In this document: positions 34,272 to 46,876 of the stretch, piece after piece | How the letters are laid out: each line of letters begins with the position of its first letter | Position numbering within the stretch: position 1 is the first letter of the stretch | Assembly: GCA_039602395.1 (NCBI GenBank) | Contig: JBCNJP010000025.1 | Span: 46,333,980 to 46,397,979, forward strand | Origin: Deinandra increscens subsp. villosa | Taxonomy: Eukaryota > Streptophyta > Magnoliopsida > Asterales > Asteraceae | Length of the DNA stretch: 64,000 nucleotides | Direction of reading: 5' to 3' | Program-made: the position numbers and the translations under genes | Notes under the pieces: generated by a model | The model's database searches: none | Told to the model about the DNA's origin: nothing | What the model saw: only the letters and a program-made list of their open reading frames with translations

Positions 34272-35248
34272 TTACCGGTCAATGAGAAGGATAAGATGGA
34301 TAAGCGAGCCAAGCTTTACATAAAGGAAGTCGTCTCACGCCACGGTGTGCCCAAATCCATCATATCCGACCGAGATAGTCGTTTCACTGCACACTTCTGG
34401 AAATCTCTACAGAAAGCTTTGGGTACTCGACTCGATATGAGTACTGCCTACCATCCGCAGACAGATGGCCAAAGCGAGAGAACTATCCAAACGCTAGAGG
34501 ATATGCTGAGAGCATGTGTGATAGATTTCGGACCCAAGTGGGACGAGCACCTCCCTCTTGCCGAATTCTCGTATAATAACAGCTATCACACCAGCATTCA
34601 AGCCGCCCCTTTCGAAGCACTTTATGGGAGAAAGTGTAGATCCCCACTCTACTGGACTGAGATTGGAGACAGTCAATTAACCGGCCCTGAGTTAATTTTC
34701 GAAACGACTGAGAAAATCTTTCAAGTCCGAGATCGTCTGAAAGCTGCCAGAAATAGGCAAAAGAGCTACGCCGACAACCGCGCAAACCCTTATCCTTCAA
34801 AAAGGGTGATCGTGTCATGCTAAAGGTGTCACCTTGGAAGGGTGTCATCCGGTTCGGCAAACGAGGAAAGTTCAACCCTCGTTATATTGGTCCCTTTGAA
34901 ATCACCGAAACCATCGGACCAGTAGCTTACCGTTTAAATTTGCCTGCCGAACTAAGCAGCGTTCACAATGTCTTTCACGTTTGTAATCTTAAGAAATGCT
35001 TATCTGATGAAACGCTTGTCGTCCCTCTTGATGAAATCCAAGTGGACGAGACATTGCACTTTATTGAGGAACCTGTCGAGATACTTGACCGAGAAATCAA
35101 AAAGCTGAAGCATAGCCGCATTCCCATAGTCAAAGTACGATGGAACTCTAGACGAGGTCCGGAATACACTTGGGAACGTGAGGATCAAATGCGCCGAAAG
35201 TATCCACGTCTGTTTGAGAACGTCGCATCCACTAGTAACCAAAGCTGA
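34272..35248 (+). pseudogene. pol: Gypsy chromovirus integrase C-half with chromodomain
   Basis: The first part (34296-34823) holds the second catalytic Asp in IISDRDSRFTAHFW and Glu in TDGQSERTIQTLEDML, with the typical FSYNNSYHTSI and APFEALYGRKCRSP. After a one-base frameshift near 34770-34800 the frame continues (34817-35248) with RYIGPFEITETIGPVAYRL (GPY/F module). A chromodomain follows (EEPVEILDREIKKL, IVKVRWNSRRGPEYTWERE). The chromodomain and wording fit the Tekay/Del clade. The 5' part of pol is missing, replaced by the inverted LTR. Such elements aim integration to heterochromatin through the chromodomain. Confidence 0.92.
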
Positions 35249-35271
35249 ATTTCGGGACGAAATTCTATAAC

Positions 35272-35281
35272 TAGGGGAGAA
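35272..35281 (+). other. Gypsy polypurine tract
   Basis: TAGGGGAGAA directly precedes the LTR start TGTGACACCC at 35282. Confidence 0.8.
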
Positions 35282-36800
35282 TGTGACACCCGGTCCAAAA
35301 ATCAGGTCAACTCTCTCTCCGCTGACTTTCGTTGACTTTTATTACGTAATAATATGTGATTCAAACTGCATGATTAACCGTGTTTAGTTAAATGATTAAA
35401 TGATTTAAATTTCACGCTAGATAACTGGGAAATATGAACGTTTCATGTTATTATTAATGGAACTGTAATAATAAGAAATTAAATATAAAGTTTGATATTT
35501 TATATCTTATCAAACTGATTCAAACTGTTAAAACATTTTACGAAATTAAAATGTTGTGAAAAACGTTACGTTGTCAAGACTTTAACCAAAACAATATCCG
35601 TTAACTCTATTGGGCCCAGTAAAGCCCAACAAGCCCAAATCAACCCGGATCAACCCGAAAACTTAACCGATGACTCGCTTCGTCACACTGAGTATTTTCC
35701 CCAAACCGGATACCCGACCCGCAGCCCGAAACACATTGGGCCAAACCGGCCCAATCATTTTCTTTTTCTCACGACCCGCCTACCCTCGGCCCAACCGATT
35801 TCCGAATGGGCTTCGGCCCGACTCCTTTGTCAAACCCGAATGGGCCTCGGCCCATTCCCATTCCAAATCTCGATTGGGCTTCGGCCCAATCGTAAACAAA
35901 TTTAATTATTTGTTTAAGCCCACTAGTTTTTTATAAAAACTTAACCAACCTTTCAACCCGCTAATATTTTTATAAAACTTGGACCAACGACGTTTATAAA
36001 AATAACAACCACCATCTAATTGGATTAAATATACTTGAGATATATTTTAAAAAGTTATGAATTTATTAAACTCCTAATCCATCCATGTTATATAAAAGCT
36101 TCTAACCTTTTATAAGATTTATAAAAACTATTAACCTACTCTTGGATTAAACTAGAGGGCTTGAGGGATTGACAACACACTAATACACAATGGGTAAACA
36201 CTTGATTAGGACTATAAAAGGGAGGGTTTAGGAGCTCATTGTCCCCCACACTCAAACACCCATCTCCCTTGCTCCCTTGAAGCCAACCCCCCCCCCCCTC
36301 ACCGAGCCGGCTGCCACTGTCCAGCCACCACACCGCCGCCCCGCTCCCACCGTCGGACCGCCGTCCACCGCCGTGCCGAACCACCACCAACCACCGCCAA
36401 CCGTCGCCAACCACCACCAATCTTCCTCTCCACTCCTTGTGAGTGTTTCTAACCCCTTTCATCTATGTTTTCTTCCATGTTTATCACCCAAGAAAGCCTA
36501 CAAGTCTTGACAACAATCCACTTATTGAACAAAGAATGTTTGTGTTTTGTTTGAAAAACTAACAAAAACTCTATCTTTAACCTCCTTTATTCCAAGATCA
36601 AACACTTATTTTGGTGCATTAAAATGCTTAAAGATGGCCAAAAAGTGTGGTGAAACACACTTATGAAATCTAAGGAAAGTAATATGGTGTGCACCATGAT
36701 TCTTGAAAATATGAAATCTTGATTTCATAGTTAGTTGTTTTAAATAAAACTCAAACCTCTTCATATAAATTAAATCATGAATAACCATCTATACATGTTT

Positions 36801-37021
36801 ACATTATTTGTCCTAACACGAAAGTGTTAGTTGATTGTTTATATTTAATTGTCCTAACATAAAAAATGTTAGTTGATTGTTTATATTTAAATGTCCTAAC
36901 ACCAATGTGTTAGTTGATTGATTATTTATATTTAAATGTCCTAACACCAGTGTGTTAGTTGATTGTTTATTTACATTTATAAAGTCTTAACACCAATGTG
37001 TTAGTTGATTGTTATTTATGT
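36801..37021. repeat. Five tandem hairpin units in the Gypsy LTR
   Basis: Five units of about 40-57 bp each hold CCTAACAC-N-GTGTTAG followed by TTGATTG and TTATATTTA. Each can form a small stem-loop, and stem changes are partly compensated (AACACGAAAGTGTT, AACATAAAAAATGTT). Confidence 0.8.
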
Positions 37022-37332
37022 TTATATATGTTACATGTTAAAACAATATTAAAACAAGATGAAATAATTAAACAAATGTTACATATGTAACCTATGACTA
37101 AGACAAAAGAATATTACTTGATTTGGAAAATCAACACATTAAATATGTGTTCAAGACAAAAAGAATAAATATAGATTTTGTTACTAAAAATGGTAACAAT
37201 AATATTTATGTCAAGTGATTAATTTGACATAAATTCTTGGATTTATTACAAGTTTTAACCTTTCTAAAACTTTGGAGATAAATGGATTATTCTATAAAAA
37301 TGTCACTTGTGAAAACTAAATATTTTTATAAA

Positions 37333-38100
37333 GGAAAATTGGCCTATGTTAATCCCAGTTATCTCTTATTGGCCGATAATAATCCCAGTTATGATTTTGC
37401 CCTACAATAATCTCATTTATTAACATGTTGGCCCATATTGATCCGCCGTTAAGTAGTGACTAACGGTGTTAGATTTTTGTTGACTGTGCAAGCCACATAA
37501 GATCCTAGTTGGCATTTTTTATTAAATCATTTTTTAGTAATTCTAAAAAAATAAAAGAATCCCTATTAAAAGAATTGCAATCCACCTTTGCAAAAACTAC
37601 ACCGTCACCTCCTAAAAGGATTAAAGTCCATGTTTTGAAATAAAACTTTAATAGAATCGAAATCGAGAAAAAAATAAAGAAAACCTTGATTGAATGGTCT
37701 GATTGAAGGCTATGCGGTTCTAAGGAACGTGGACTTTGATATTTGATCAAGGTTTTCTTTATTTTTTTTTTTAATTTCAATTATATTAAAGTTTATTTAA
37801 AAACGTGGACTTTAATTATTTTTGGAGGTGACGGTGTGGTTGCAAACGTGGATTGCAATTTCTAAATAGGGATTCTTTTATTTTTTTTAGAATTATTAAA
37901 AAGGATTTAATAAAAAAAATACTAACTAGGATCTTATGTGGCTTACACAGTCAACAAAATCTAACACCGTTAGTCATTACTTAACGGCGGATCAATATTG
38001 GCCAACATGTTAATAACTGGGATTATTGTAGGGCAAAATAATAACTGGGATTATTATCGGCCAATAAGAGATAACTGGAATTAACATAGGCCAATTTTCC
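37333..38100. mobile_element. Mutator-type foldback MITE with 9-bp duplication
   Basis: It is 768 bp with inverted arms of about 350 bp. The left end is GGAAAATTGGCCTATG, and the right end is its inverse. TTTTATAAA flanks both sides (37324-37332 and 38101-38109), the 9-bp duplication typical of Mutator-like elements. Only about 55 bp form the loop. No transposase is present, so it is non-autonomous. Confidence 0.92.
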
Positions 38101-39720
38101 TTTTATAAAAGGACTTTATAAAAATAAATCAAAGACAAGCTATTAACTTTAAAAGCTTACATGGATTTTTAATGTTACTTTAATAAAATCAAAGTAACCA
38201 AAAATGGACTTACATTTGTTGGAGACTTTAAATAAAATCAAGTTTTTTTTATGAAAGACGATTTTATAAATCCAAGCGTCGTTACAATGTTTTGAAAATA
38301 TTTATGAAAGAAATATATGTATTTCATGCAAATGAAATATTAAATGCTTTCGAAATATGACTGATTAAATGTTAGAAACTTCGGACGTTTTCTTTAAAGA
38401 TTCATGTTTTCAAAATAAAGCAAACGTTTAATAATTATTCTTGACAAATAATTATTTGCAAAAGATGTAAACCATGCTTTATTCACCAAAGTATTGTTAA
38501 TCATAATTATTTAATATAATTATAACTCGCAAGATTAACAAATCAAATATGTAAATATTTACTTAAAAATAATTATAACGAACTTATAAAAATAAGAATA
38601 AACATTATTATTTTAAACTCGATGTTCAATACTTGATTTAATTGTTAAAGTAATAATTCCTTACTTATATTTATTGAGCATAAATATAATTAACCATGAA
38701 AGTATTTTTTTTAATAAATACAAGCTAACGGGTTTTCAAAACGTATACAAATGGATTAAAACGTCAAGACTTGACCGGTATCGCTTGGGTGACTTTTGTT
38801 ACTCAAATGATCATAAGACCTTATGCATATGTTTATTTAATTATTTAGGACGTTACATGCTACCGTCCCTATTCTGCTAAATATCTGCTACCTGCTGATT
38901 CAGTGAGTTTCACGGCCCCTTTTCTTTTAACTGTTTTATACTTTGGGGGAGAAATCATGAAATCTGATAAATGTTTTTACTTAATATTATGGTTTATCTG
39001 TTAGCCGTATGACTACTTGTTCTCTTACTGATTGCCCAACATGGTACATTAACGTTATGAACGTTTGTACAACCGTAATCCAACCATTAATTGATTTCAA
39101 TTAGTTCTGTACGAAACGATAGCTAGTGAATAGATCTATTTGGGTTAACAACCCTACCCTAACTGGTAGCTCCAGTTCTGACTCCGGATTGTCTGGGGGT
39201 ACACGTCAGTTATTCTGCTCTGTTTTACATCTCTGGGCAAGAGATGTTGGGTGGGTAAACCGTTAGTATTTGAAATCAAGGTTCAGGTGAGATCATGCAA
39301 CCACAACGGTAAACCAACGTAATATTTAAGTATACTGAAAACTGTTTTACAATGATTAAACTGTGAGTCTTAAACCTGTGAACCTCACCAACTTTATGTT
39401 GACCTTTTAAACTCATGATTTCTTAGGTAATTGACGCAACTCATGAAGACATGCAAATGGGGGCTTATGTACGCTATCGGACCTGCTTTCGGAGTCATAG
39501 TCCCGACTATCCAAATAAACTGATTTATGCTTTTAATATTAATTTAAGACATTATGTTTTCAAATTGTAAGACATTATCGTTTCCACTATCTTTTCCGCT
39601 GCAATGAAATGAAATGAGGTATTTTTTTATGAAGTTTTAACTTATTAGAAGTTGTTCTATGTATCCTCGATTATGATTCCATTCTCGCTCACACCCGAAA
39701 TCGTTGACCGGGGTGTGACA

Positions 39721-42700
39721 TATTTCCAACCAAGGATTTTCATCCCATCATCAGATTCGACGTTAGGAGGCATATCTTTGAGCTTTTTAGCAGTGAACTG
39801 CACCAAGGCTTTCTGATAAGGTGCCATTTCCTTCCAGTCGTCAACCAAAGTAGGGGCTTCCTTCCTTCGGTGTTCCTCTACCCTTATTGCTTCTCGTTCA
39901 TCTTGCTGACGCTTAACCTTCTTATTTTCTTCAATAATGTGGTTTTTAACCATTTTTTTTAAGACCAGGTAGCTGCTTTTTGCTATAGCTTTTATGAGCA
40001 TATCCCCGCTCGTCTAGAAAATTCTACAACTTTCTTTTGGTCAATTGGTTAACACCAAGCATAGATGTAGTGGGACTGGATGGAGGTGAAACATGATCAA
40101 AAATGTCAGGAGGTGGGGGCATATACTGAGCATGCATCTCTCGGATCTTTTCCCGCAAATTGTCGTTGAATTGTATATATTCAAACTTTTTATCGGTATC
40201 AGCAAAGGGATTTACTCGAGGATCAGTAAGCTTATCTGCAAGTTTGTAGTTGTATAGATGTTTCTCCTTATCTTGCTCGTCGGTATACAATTCAACTAGT
40301 TGTGCATCCGTGAGGGTCATCAAGTAGGATAATGGAATCCCACGAGATATGAGCTCTCTGACATATTTTGAAATTTCTGATGTGTCAGACGGATCAACAT
40401 TGTCTCTAGCTAAGTTGGAGATAATTCTTATTCTAGGTTCTCCCTGATCTGTGTTTTGGTCATTTGGCTCAAAGTTTTCTGATCCAGGGCCAATTTTTGA
40501 TTGAGGACGGCTGGATTCAATTAAGTTTCTAATAGCCTCTTGTCGGGCAATCTCATCCAGCTTCCTTTCAAGAGTTATTTCTTCTTTAGCAGCTTTGATC
40601 GATTCTTCCTTCTTCTTTTGTTTTTCCATTTCCTGTTCGTAAATCTCTTCAGGAGTCAGTTTCCTTTTACCTTTGTCAGGTCTACCTGAAGAACCAGCTT
40701 CTTGTGTTGAGGCTGAATTATTTGTGGTTTGACCACCACCAGCACTTGTTATTGGATGCAATTGAACGGTTTCATTTGCAGCGCCAGTGGCGGTTTCAGT
40801 AGATGCTGGCACAGAATGTTGGGATGAGACTCATTCCTGATTTACTTGACCTTCTTCTGAATGATGAACTGGTGAAGGGATTGATGTCATGTCAACATCA
40901 TCTATAGTTTGAGGAACATTTTTTCACAGGTTCAGATCTTGGATGAGATGTAGATACAATCTCAATTGGTTCGTCTTTGATCTCATAAGTGATGTCCTCG
41001 TCATATTCATCGTCAGTTGTAAACTCCAGGTTTATGAAGTTTGTAGCACTGGAGTCATAAACAAGATTGTTCAGACGCTCAGCCAAACTTATATCAATGA
41101 AGATATCATCTAGAATCATGCTGAGATGCTGAATCTCCAATGCTTCTCTGGCTTCAACTGCTTCTTCAGTAACAACTACAACGCTTCGGCTGCTAGGATC
41201 AGTAGCAAGAGTGTTTGCGTAGAATTCCCGAAATGCATTTCTTCCAAGATCTAAGAATTCACTTTCAACATGCAGGTGTTTAGTTGTTCATAAATCTCAG
41301 ATATAGCAGTTGCAGGCATAACCATGCTTATTGGTTGTTATACTGGAGAAGCCAATTGGAGTTGCAATGACATTTCAGGAATGATAGGAGGAGCATCTGG
41401 TTCACCCATGGTCAAAGCAAGGATCTCTCCTGAAGATGATTGATTTATTTCAAGTGCAGCTCTGGAGAATCTCGGAAGTTTGATATTCTCAGGAGGTGGC
41501 ACCAGGCTTATTACCGATTGGTATATTTCATCTTCCTCTTCATCATTTGGTTCATCATTCAGAAAGTTATCGCCATAGGAAATATCAACTTCGGGTTCAG
41601 AAGATTCATTGTCATCAGATGAGAAATCAACAAGATGAGTATCATCCACATCTTGTTCTATGACAACGGTGAGAGTTTTTGCTTCAGAAGCTTTGCCAGC
41701 TTGGCTAGGACTTGGCTCTTTATTTTGTTGAATGTCTTCAGCTGAGGGAGTTTGATCTAACATCCAATCATCACCTTGATTACCACTTCCACTACCACCC
41801 GCATCACCATTGGTTCTCGTAGTTTGATTATTTTGGAGAGCTTCAGCCAATAACTTCTTCAGTCTTTTAATTTCTTCTGCTTGCTCTCTTTTTTTCTCAT
41901 TGGCTTTAAGAAGCTCTTGATCTTGTTCTTTGATCTTTTTATTAGCTTCTTTAAGCTTATCAGCAGCAGAAATGTCGAAAACTTCAAGATTTTTCTCCAA
42001 GATCATCTCTTGATAGACCAAAGAGGTATCCGCCCTAGGCATAATTTCTTGAGCAGGAGCAGTTGAAATAGGCTGAGATTCAACTTGAATTACCGGATCC
42101 AAGCTTGTGATGTTAATTTCAGCAGTGGTGTCAATCTCTTGAATTGTAGCTTCAGTAGTGGTGATGGGAGCACATTGAGCTTTTAGTTGCTCAATGTTTT
42201 CTGGTTCATGTTGTACTGTTGATTGTAAAGCAGCAGCAGTTCCAGATCCAGAAACCGGCCTTCTTCTTATTTCAAGTTTATTTCTTTCTTGAGCATACTT
42301 GGATCTTGACTCTCTTCTGTAGTGAGGCACCACAGTTCCACCTTCGAATACTAATGAGGCTGATTCAGGTGGACGTGACTCAGGTTTTGAGTAGGCAGAA
42401 AAGATGTCGTCTTGAGTTTGCCTTAACTTTATTTTCTTTAGCTTCTTATGACTTAAAGCTTCAGGTTGTTCAATAACTTGGGTTTTATCTCTTGTTTTTA
42501 TTTTCTTTCTTTGGGGACCCCTAGCATCTGAACTAGAAGAGTCAGAGCCTGATTCAGATCCAGGTTGGAATCTTGACCCAGATTCGGGTTTGGATACTGA
42601 AGCATTTGAGTTATTTTCATTATTATTTCCAGACGCATCATCTCCACTACCAGACTCTTCATTTTCATCTCCTCATTTGTCTGTACAGAGGGCATAGGGT

Positions 42701-43637
42701 CATCATGAATTGGAGAATTCATTGGATGATCATGTTGGAGATTTTCTGTATTATTATCAGATTCAGCAGCATTGGCATCTGCCATTTCAGCATCAGCTTC
42801 ATCATTTCTTTGATCTTCTTCCATGTCATCATCAACGTCAGTTCCCTCAATCATGTTTGGGAAAAATGGAACATCGGGTCCATCATAACGACCAATCTGA
42901 TAACGCGTGTAAGAACCAGGCACCATCCTCCTAGGAACCAAGTAGGGTTCTGTCTTCTGCAAGTTCGGGTAATAATGGTCAAGAATGGCCTGTATGAATC
43001 TGGGAAACATCAGAAATTTCTCAGATTTTCTCGTGGGATGAAGGTTGTAGTCCATCCATTCAATTATTTTCCTGGAGAGGTTGAAACCGGCACCGAAGGC
43101 TAAACCATGTAGAGCCCAAGCAGTTTCTTCCACGAAGTCATCAGTCCCTGACATTCTTAGAGCGAAAGTTGAAATGAAGGAAGTGATGATACACTTCCAG
43201 TTATCCGGGAATAATGTCTTCTTTATTTTCTCGTTCGTAGTCACCGAAAGATCTCCTTGATATCCCATCATGAGGATCGTGTTTTGCCACTCTTCTTTTG
43301 GAAAAGAAACAGGACAAAGTGCATCATCTAGCTGTAGCACTTCTCGGACCTTTTCTTCATTGATTTCAACATACAACCCTTGAATCCTTTATCTGATAGA
43401 CTTGGAACCATTATTAGCAACGAATGTGTTGGCGTTGATCTAGAAGTCATTTATTATACCCGAGCTTATGACACGGTCCAACTGGATGCTAGTGATCCAG
43501 TTTGAGTTTTCTAGGATTCTGAAAGCTTGTTCATATCGACCGACATCAGTCCAGCTTCTGTTGATTTCACAGCATTGATTGTGAGATTTTGAGAAATCCA
43601 GAGGGGCATTGGCTGCTCTTTCCTGTCTGGGAGCCAT
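39721..43637 (-). pseudogene. Accessory ORF (family copy C), broken and cut by Gypsy LTR
   Basis: It starts with ATG at 43637, directly after a splice-acceptor-like TTATGTGCAG. The N-terminal block is recognisable: INEEKVREVLQLDD, MGYQGDL, LHGLAFGAGFNLSRKII and MFPRFIQAILDHYYPNLQ. Long acidic, Gln/Pro/Ser-rich and coiled-coil stretches follow (42333-41338, 40812-40024, 40001-39721). The sequence stops at GMKILGWKY, the start of the aromatic C-terminal module, where the LTR joins at 39720. In-frame stops lie at 43440-43442 and near 43385. Frameshifts occur near 42500, 41338, 40900 and 40020. Whether its host was Copia cannot be proven, since neither LTR is visible. Confidence 0.7.
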
Positions 43638-45421
43638 CTGCACATAAGAAATCACATGATTACATCAAATTTGACAGGTCAAATGAATGTCGTGTCACAC
43701 TAAATTCGTGATAGTGACAGAGCTTCTCAAAATAACTTACAAAGATATAAATGAAATTTACTCAAGGCATGGGTTCAAATTTCTTCAAAGCATAATCAAT
43801 TTAGTTCAACCATGTTTATTAGTGACATTGACCCAAATTCCAGCAATTTCCCTTGAAATAGTAACTTTTATTGTAGAAGTTGACTTTGACTAAGGACATG
43901 GTTAATATTGACTCTTTTATTTGATGAAAAAACACAAATAAAGGCAAATTATGATAGAAATTGAGAAATTTGTGTAAAAATTTCACTCAAATGAGTGAAC
44001 TCTTGTTAAGAGGTCAAATTTTTTGACTCAAATGACTCAAAAAAAGCTTCAAGAAGGAATCAAGAAGTGATTCCCCCTAAACTTGAGTTTTTCACAATTG
44101 AAGATACTTATTTGGGATCAAACTGAATTCTTGAATCACATTTTCTTAGTTTAGCATGATTTGAGCACATTGAGACACTTACCTACACATATATTCTATT
44201 TAACTACTTGTGTATGTGTAAAATGAAAAATGCCACTTAAGCACATACAAGATGTCAAATGATGAATCAGAATACATGTATGAGGTTTTGTCATGCTTAA
44301 ATCACATAACCAAAGTCAGATAAAATCAGGTAAAGGAACAAGAAGCATTCATTATCAGACATTTAGTATTATCATCCAGGTCAGAGACAAATAGGAACAC
44401 CCAGCCCTAAAAACTAACCTTGCAATCATTTATTATTTTATAGGTGTGGCATGAGCTTCATTAGTTCCTAACCTAACCATTTATTTAGAATAAAAGATAA
44501 TGACTCATAGAATTATGACTAAAATGCATGTTTTTTCATTAACTCAGGTATGATTGTAAACCTTACACAGAATTACCGAAATTTAACATGTTAAGTCCTA
44601 TTTCATGAGACTTATTGAATTATTGCATAAAACTCAAGTAGGACAATCCACCTGAATAGACAGAAATCAAATATCCAATAATTTATAGAGATCAAAAGAC
44701 ATACCTCAAAGAAGATCTAATGTTTGCTAAGATCTAATTGAGAAATATCTAGAAATTAACAGGTTCAAAGCTTGATCTTGTTTGTGATCAATCATGAGCA
44801 GATTAGAAATTTGACTAAAGTGATTCAAGCTGATTGTAAGAGTTTAATGAATTGCCCATGTGTAGCTCAATAATTTCATATCAGAAGTTGCCAAGAATTC
44901 ATGAAACATACCTCTTTGATGATCTAATTTGAGCTAAGATCAATGTAAGAGACAAGAAGATCTTGTAGTGTTTCTAGACAGAATCTGTTATTAAATCAGA
45001 AAAAAGTTATTAAATAATTGATTAAAAGCCACACACAGCCTAAATAGGGTCAGATTCATTAGACAAGAGTGAATTTCACCAGATTTGACTTAAAAAGTCA
45101 ACTATGCAAACATTTGTCAAAAAACCAAGTCAAGACTAGTCAAACATTGCAGATTTAACCTATATTGAGTTCAAACCTATGTTAGACAACTTAAAGTCCA
45201 GAACTTAACTTATTTTATAAATTTAAGTTGCATATCCAGTGAAATTCAATTGAAAAGAAGAAATCTAACAAAATGGTCAAAAGTAGCCTTTATGTTGTTA
45301 ATTTGGTCAATTTTATTCTTAAAGCAACATAAAAGCAACAATAGTTACCATTTCATGTCAAAGATTCCATTCCTCAAGTTATTTGAGTCAAATGACTCTT
45401 ATTGGATTGAGTTTGAACCAT
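43638..45421. other. Non-coding spacer right of accessory ORF C
   Basis: This is AT-rich sequence without recognised coding potential. It is probably the 5' intron or spacer of copy C on the minus strand. CAAGTTTAGGGGGAATC on the minus strand near 44080 recalls the Copia post-pol tract. The last three bases, CAT, are half of the CACTA target duplication. Confidence 0.4.
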
Positions 45422-46560
45422 CACTACGTCAAAATTCACCTTTGGCCACGGAAAAAAACCGTGACAAAAGGTGTTTGGTCACGTTTTTTTTTCCATTCCA
45501 ACCGACACCATAGGTGCCGTGACCATATGTACCCTACGGCCACGTTACAATATCAGTGGCTGAAGCCACCTATAAGCGTGGCTAAAGGGTACCAATATTT
45601 GTTGTTGTAATCAAACAATTCTTCAGAAAAGCGTGGCCAAAGGGTCCCAACGGCCACATGTGTTTGGTTAACGTGGCCTTTGGTATTTTATGGTCACGTA
45701 TATTCGTGTTTTAGCCACATACATTATAAAAATACGTGGCCAAAGGGTTGCTGAAATCATACATTTTGTCACAGTACGCGTGGCCAAAGGGTGGCAACGG
45801 CCACGTTAAAATATCAAAAGCGTGGCCTTTGGTATTATATGGTCACGTATATTTGTGTTTTAGCCACATATGTTATAAAAAAACGTGGCCAAATGGGTTG
45901 CTGAAATTATAATTTTTGTCCCAATACGCGTGGCCAAAGGGTGGCAACCGCCACGTTAAAATATGAATAGCGTGGCCTTTGGTATTATATGGTCACGTAT
46001 ATTTGTGTTTTAGCCACATATGATTTGAAAAAACGTGGCCAAATGGGTTGCTGAAATCATAAATTTTGTCCCAATAAGCGTGGCCAAAGGGTGGCAACGG
46101 CCACATTAAAATATAAAAAGCGTGGCCTTTGGTATTATATGGTCACGTATATTTGTGTTTTAGCCACATATATTTGGAAAAAAAAAGTGGCTAAAGGGTA
46201 GTTGAAATCAGATATTTTGTCCCAATACGCGTGGCCAAATGGTGGCAACGGCCACGTTAAGATATAAAAAGCGTGACCTTTGGTATTATATGGTCACGTA
46301 TATTTGTGTTTTAGCCACATATATTTGGAAAAAGAAAGTGGCCAAAGGGTAGTTGAAATCATACATTTTGTCTCAATACGGGTGGCCAAATGGTGGCAAC
46401 GGCCACGTTAAGATATAAAAAGCGTGACCTTTGGTATTATATGGTCATGTATATTTGTGTTTTAGCCACATATATTTGGGAAGAAGAAAAAGTAACCAAA
46501 AGGTTGTTGAAATCAGATGGGTCCTTGCTATACGCGTGGCCAATTTAAAAGCTATTACAA
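45422..46560. repeat. CACTA left subterminal repeats (about 150-bp units)
   Basis: GCGTGGCCTTTGGTATTAT recurs at about 45671, 45820, 45970, 46120, 46271 and 46421, a regular 150-bp period. Each unit also has GTGGCCAAAGGGTGGCAACGG and TTTTAGCCACATAT. Units diverge gradually towards the interior. Such arrays are where CACTA proteins bind. Confidence 0.9.
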
Positions 46561-46876
46561 AATATTAATTACAAATCAAATAAAATTCAATTACAAGTCA
46601 ATACAAATGAAATACAAATAAAAAATTAAAGAAAATTACACTGCATACAAGCATTATTCTCAATCTAATTCAATTACAAGTCAACAACACTACCGCGTAC
46701 GTGGTCTTCATCTTCAACTGTCCAGATTTGAGCTTAATTAGGACCATTTTTTATTGTATTCCTTCCTATACCAAAACATATAATTGATAATTAGGTTATG
46801 GAAATTGATCATAATATATATAGCAATTTTGAAATACTTACCACCATGATAGATATGGACTGAGGAGTGCCATTTT

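Larger units (their letters stand above)
35282..39720 (+). mobile_element. Gypsy (Tekay-like) 3' LTR, about 4.4 kb
   Basis: It starts TGTGACACCCGGTCC after the polypurine tract and ends GGGGTGTGACA at 39720. Removing the nested 768-bp foldback and its duplication leaves about 3.66 kb, long but plausible for this clade. Contents include a GGGCTTCGGCCCA-rich U3 part (35600-35900), a C-rich stretch at 36288-36420, tandem hairpins at 36801-37021 and a TG..CA end. It cuts the accessory ORF at 39721. No second LTR in the same orientation is visible here. Confidence 0.8.

Noticed and set aside
36277..36510. Proline-rich ORF in the Gypsy LTR
   Set aside because: It is a compositional by-product of a C-rich LTR stretch.
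45422..46560. Independent satellite DNA
   Set aside because: The 150-bp units share their words with the terminal repeats of the CACTA element and end where it does.
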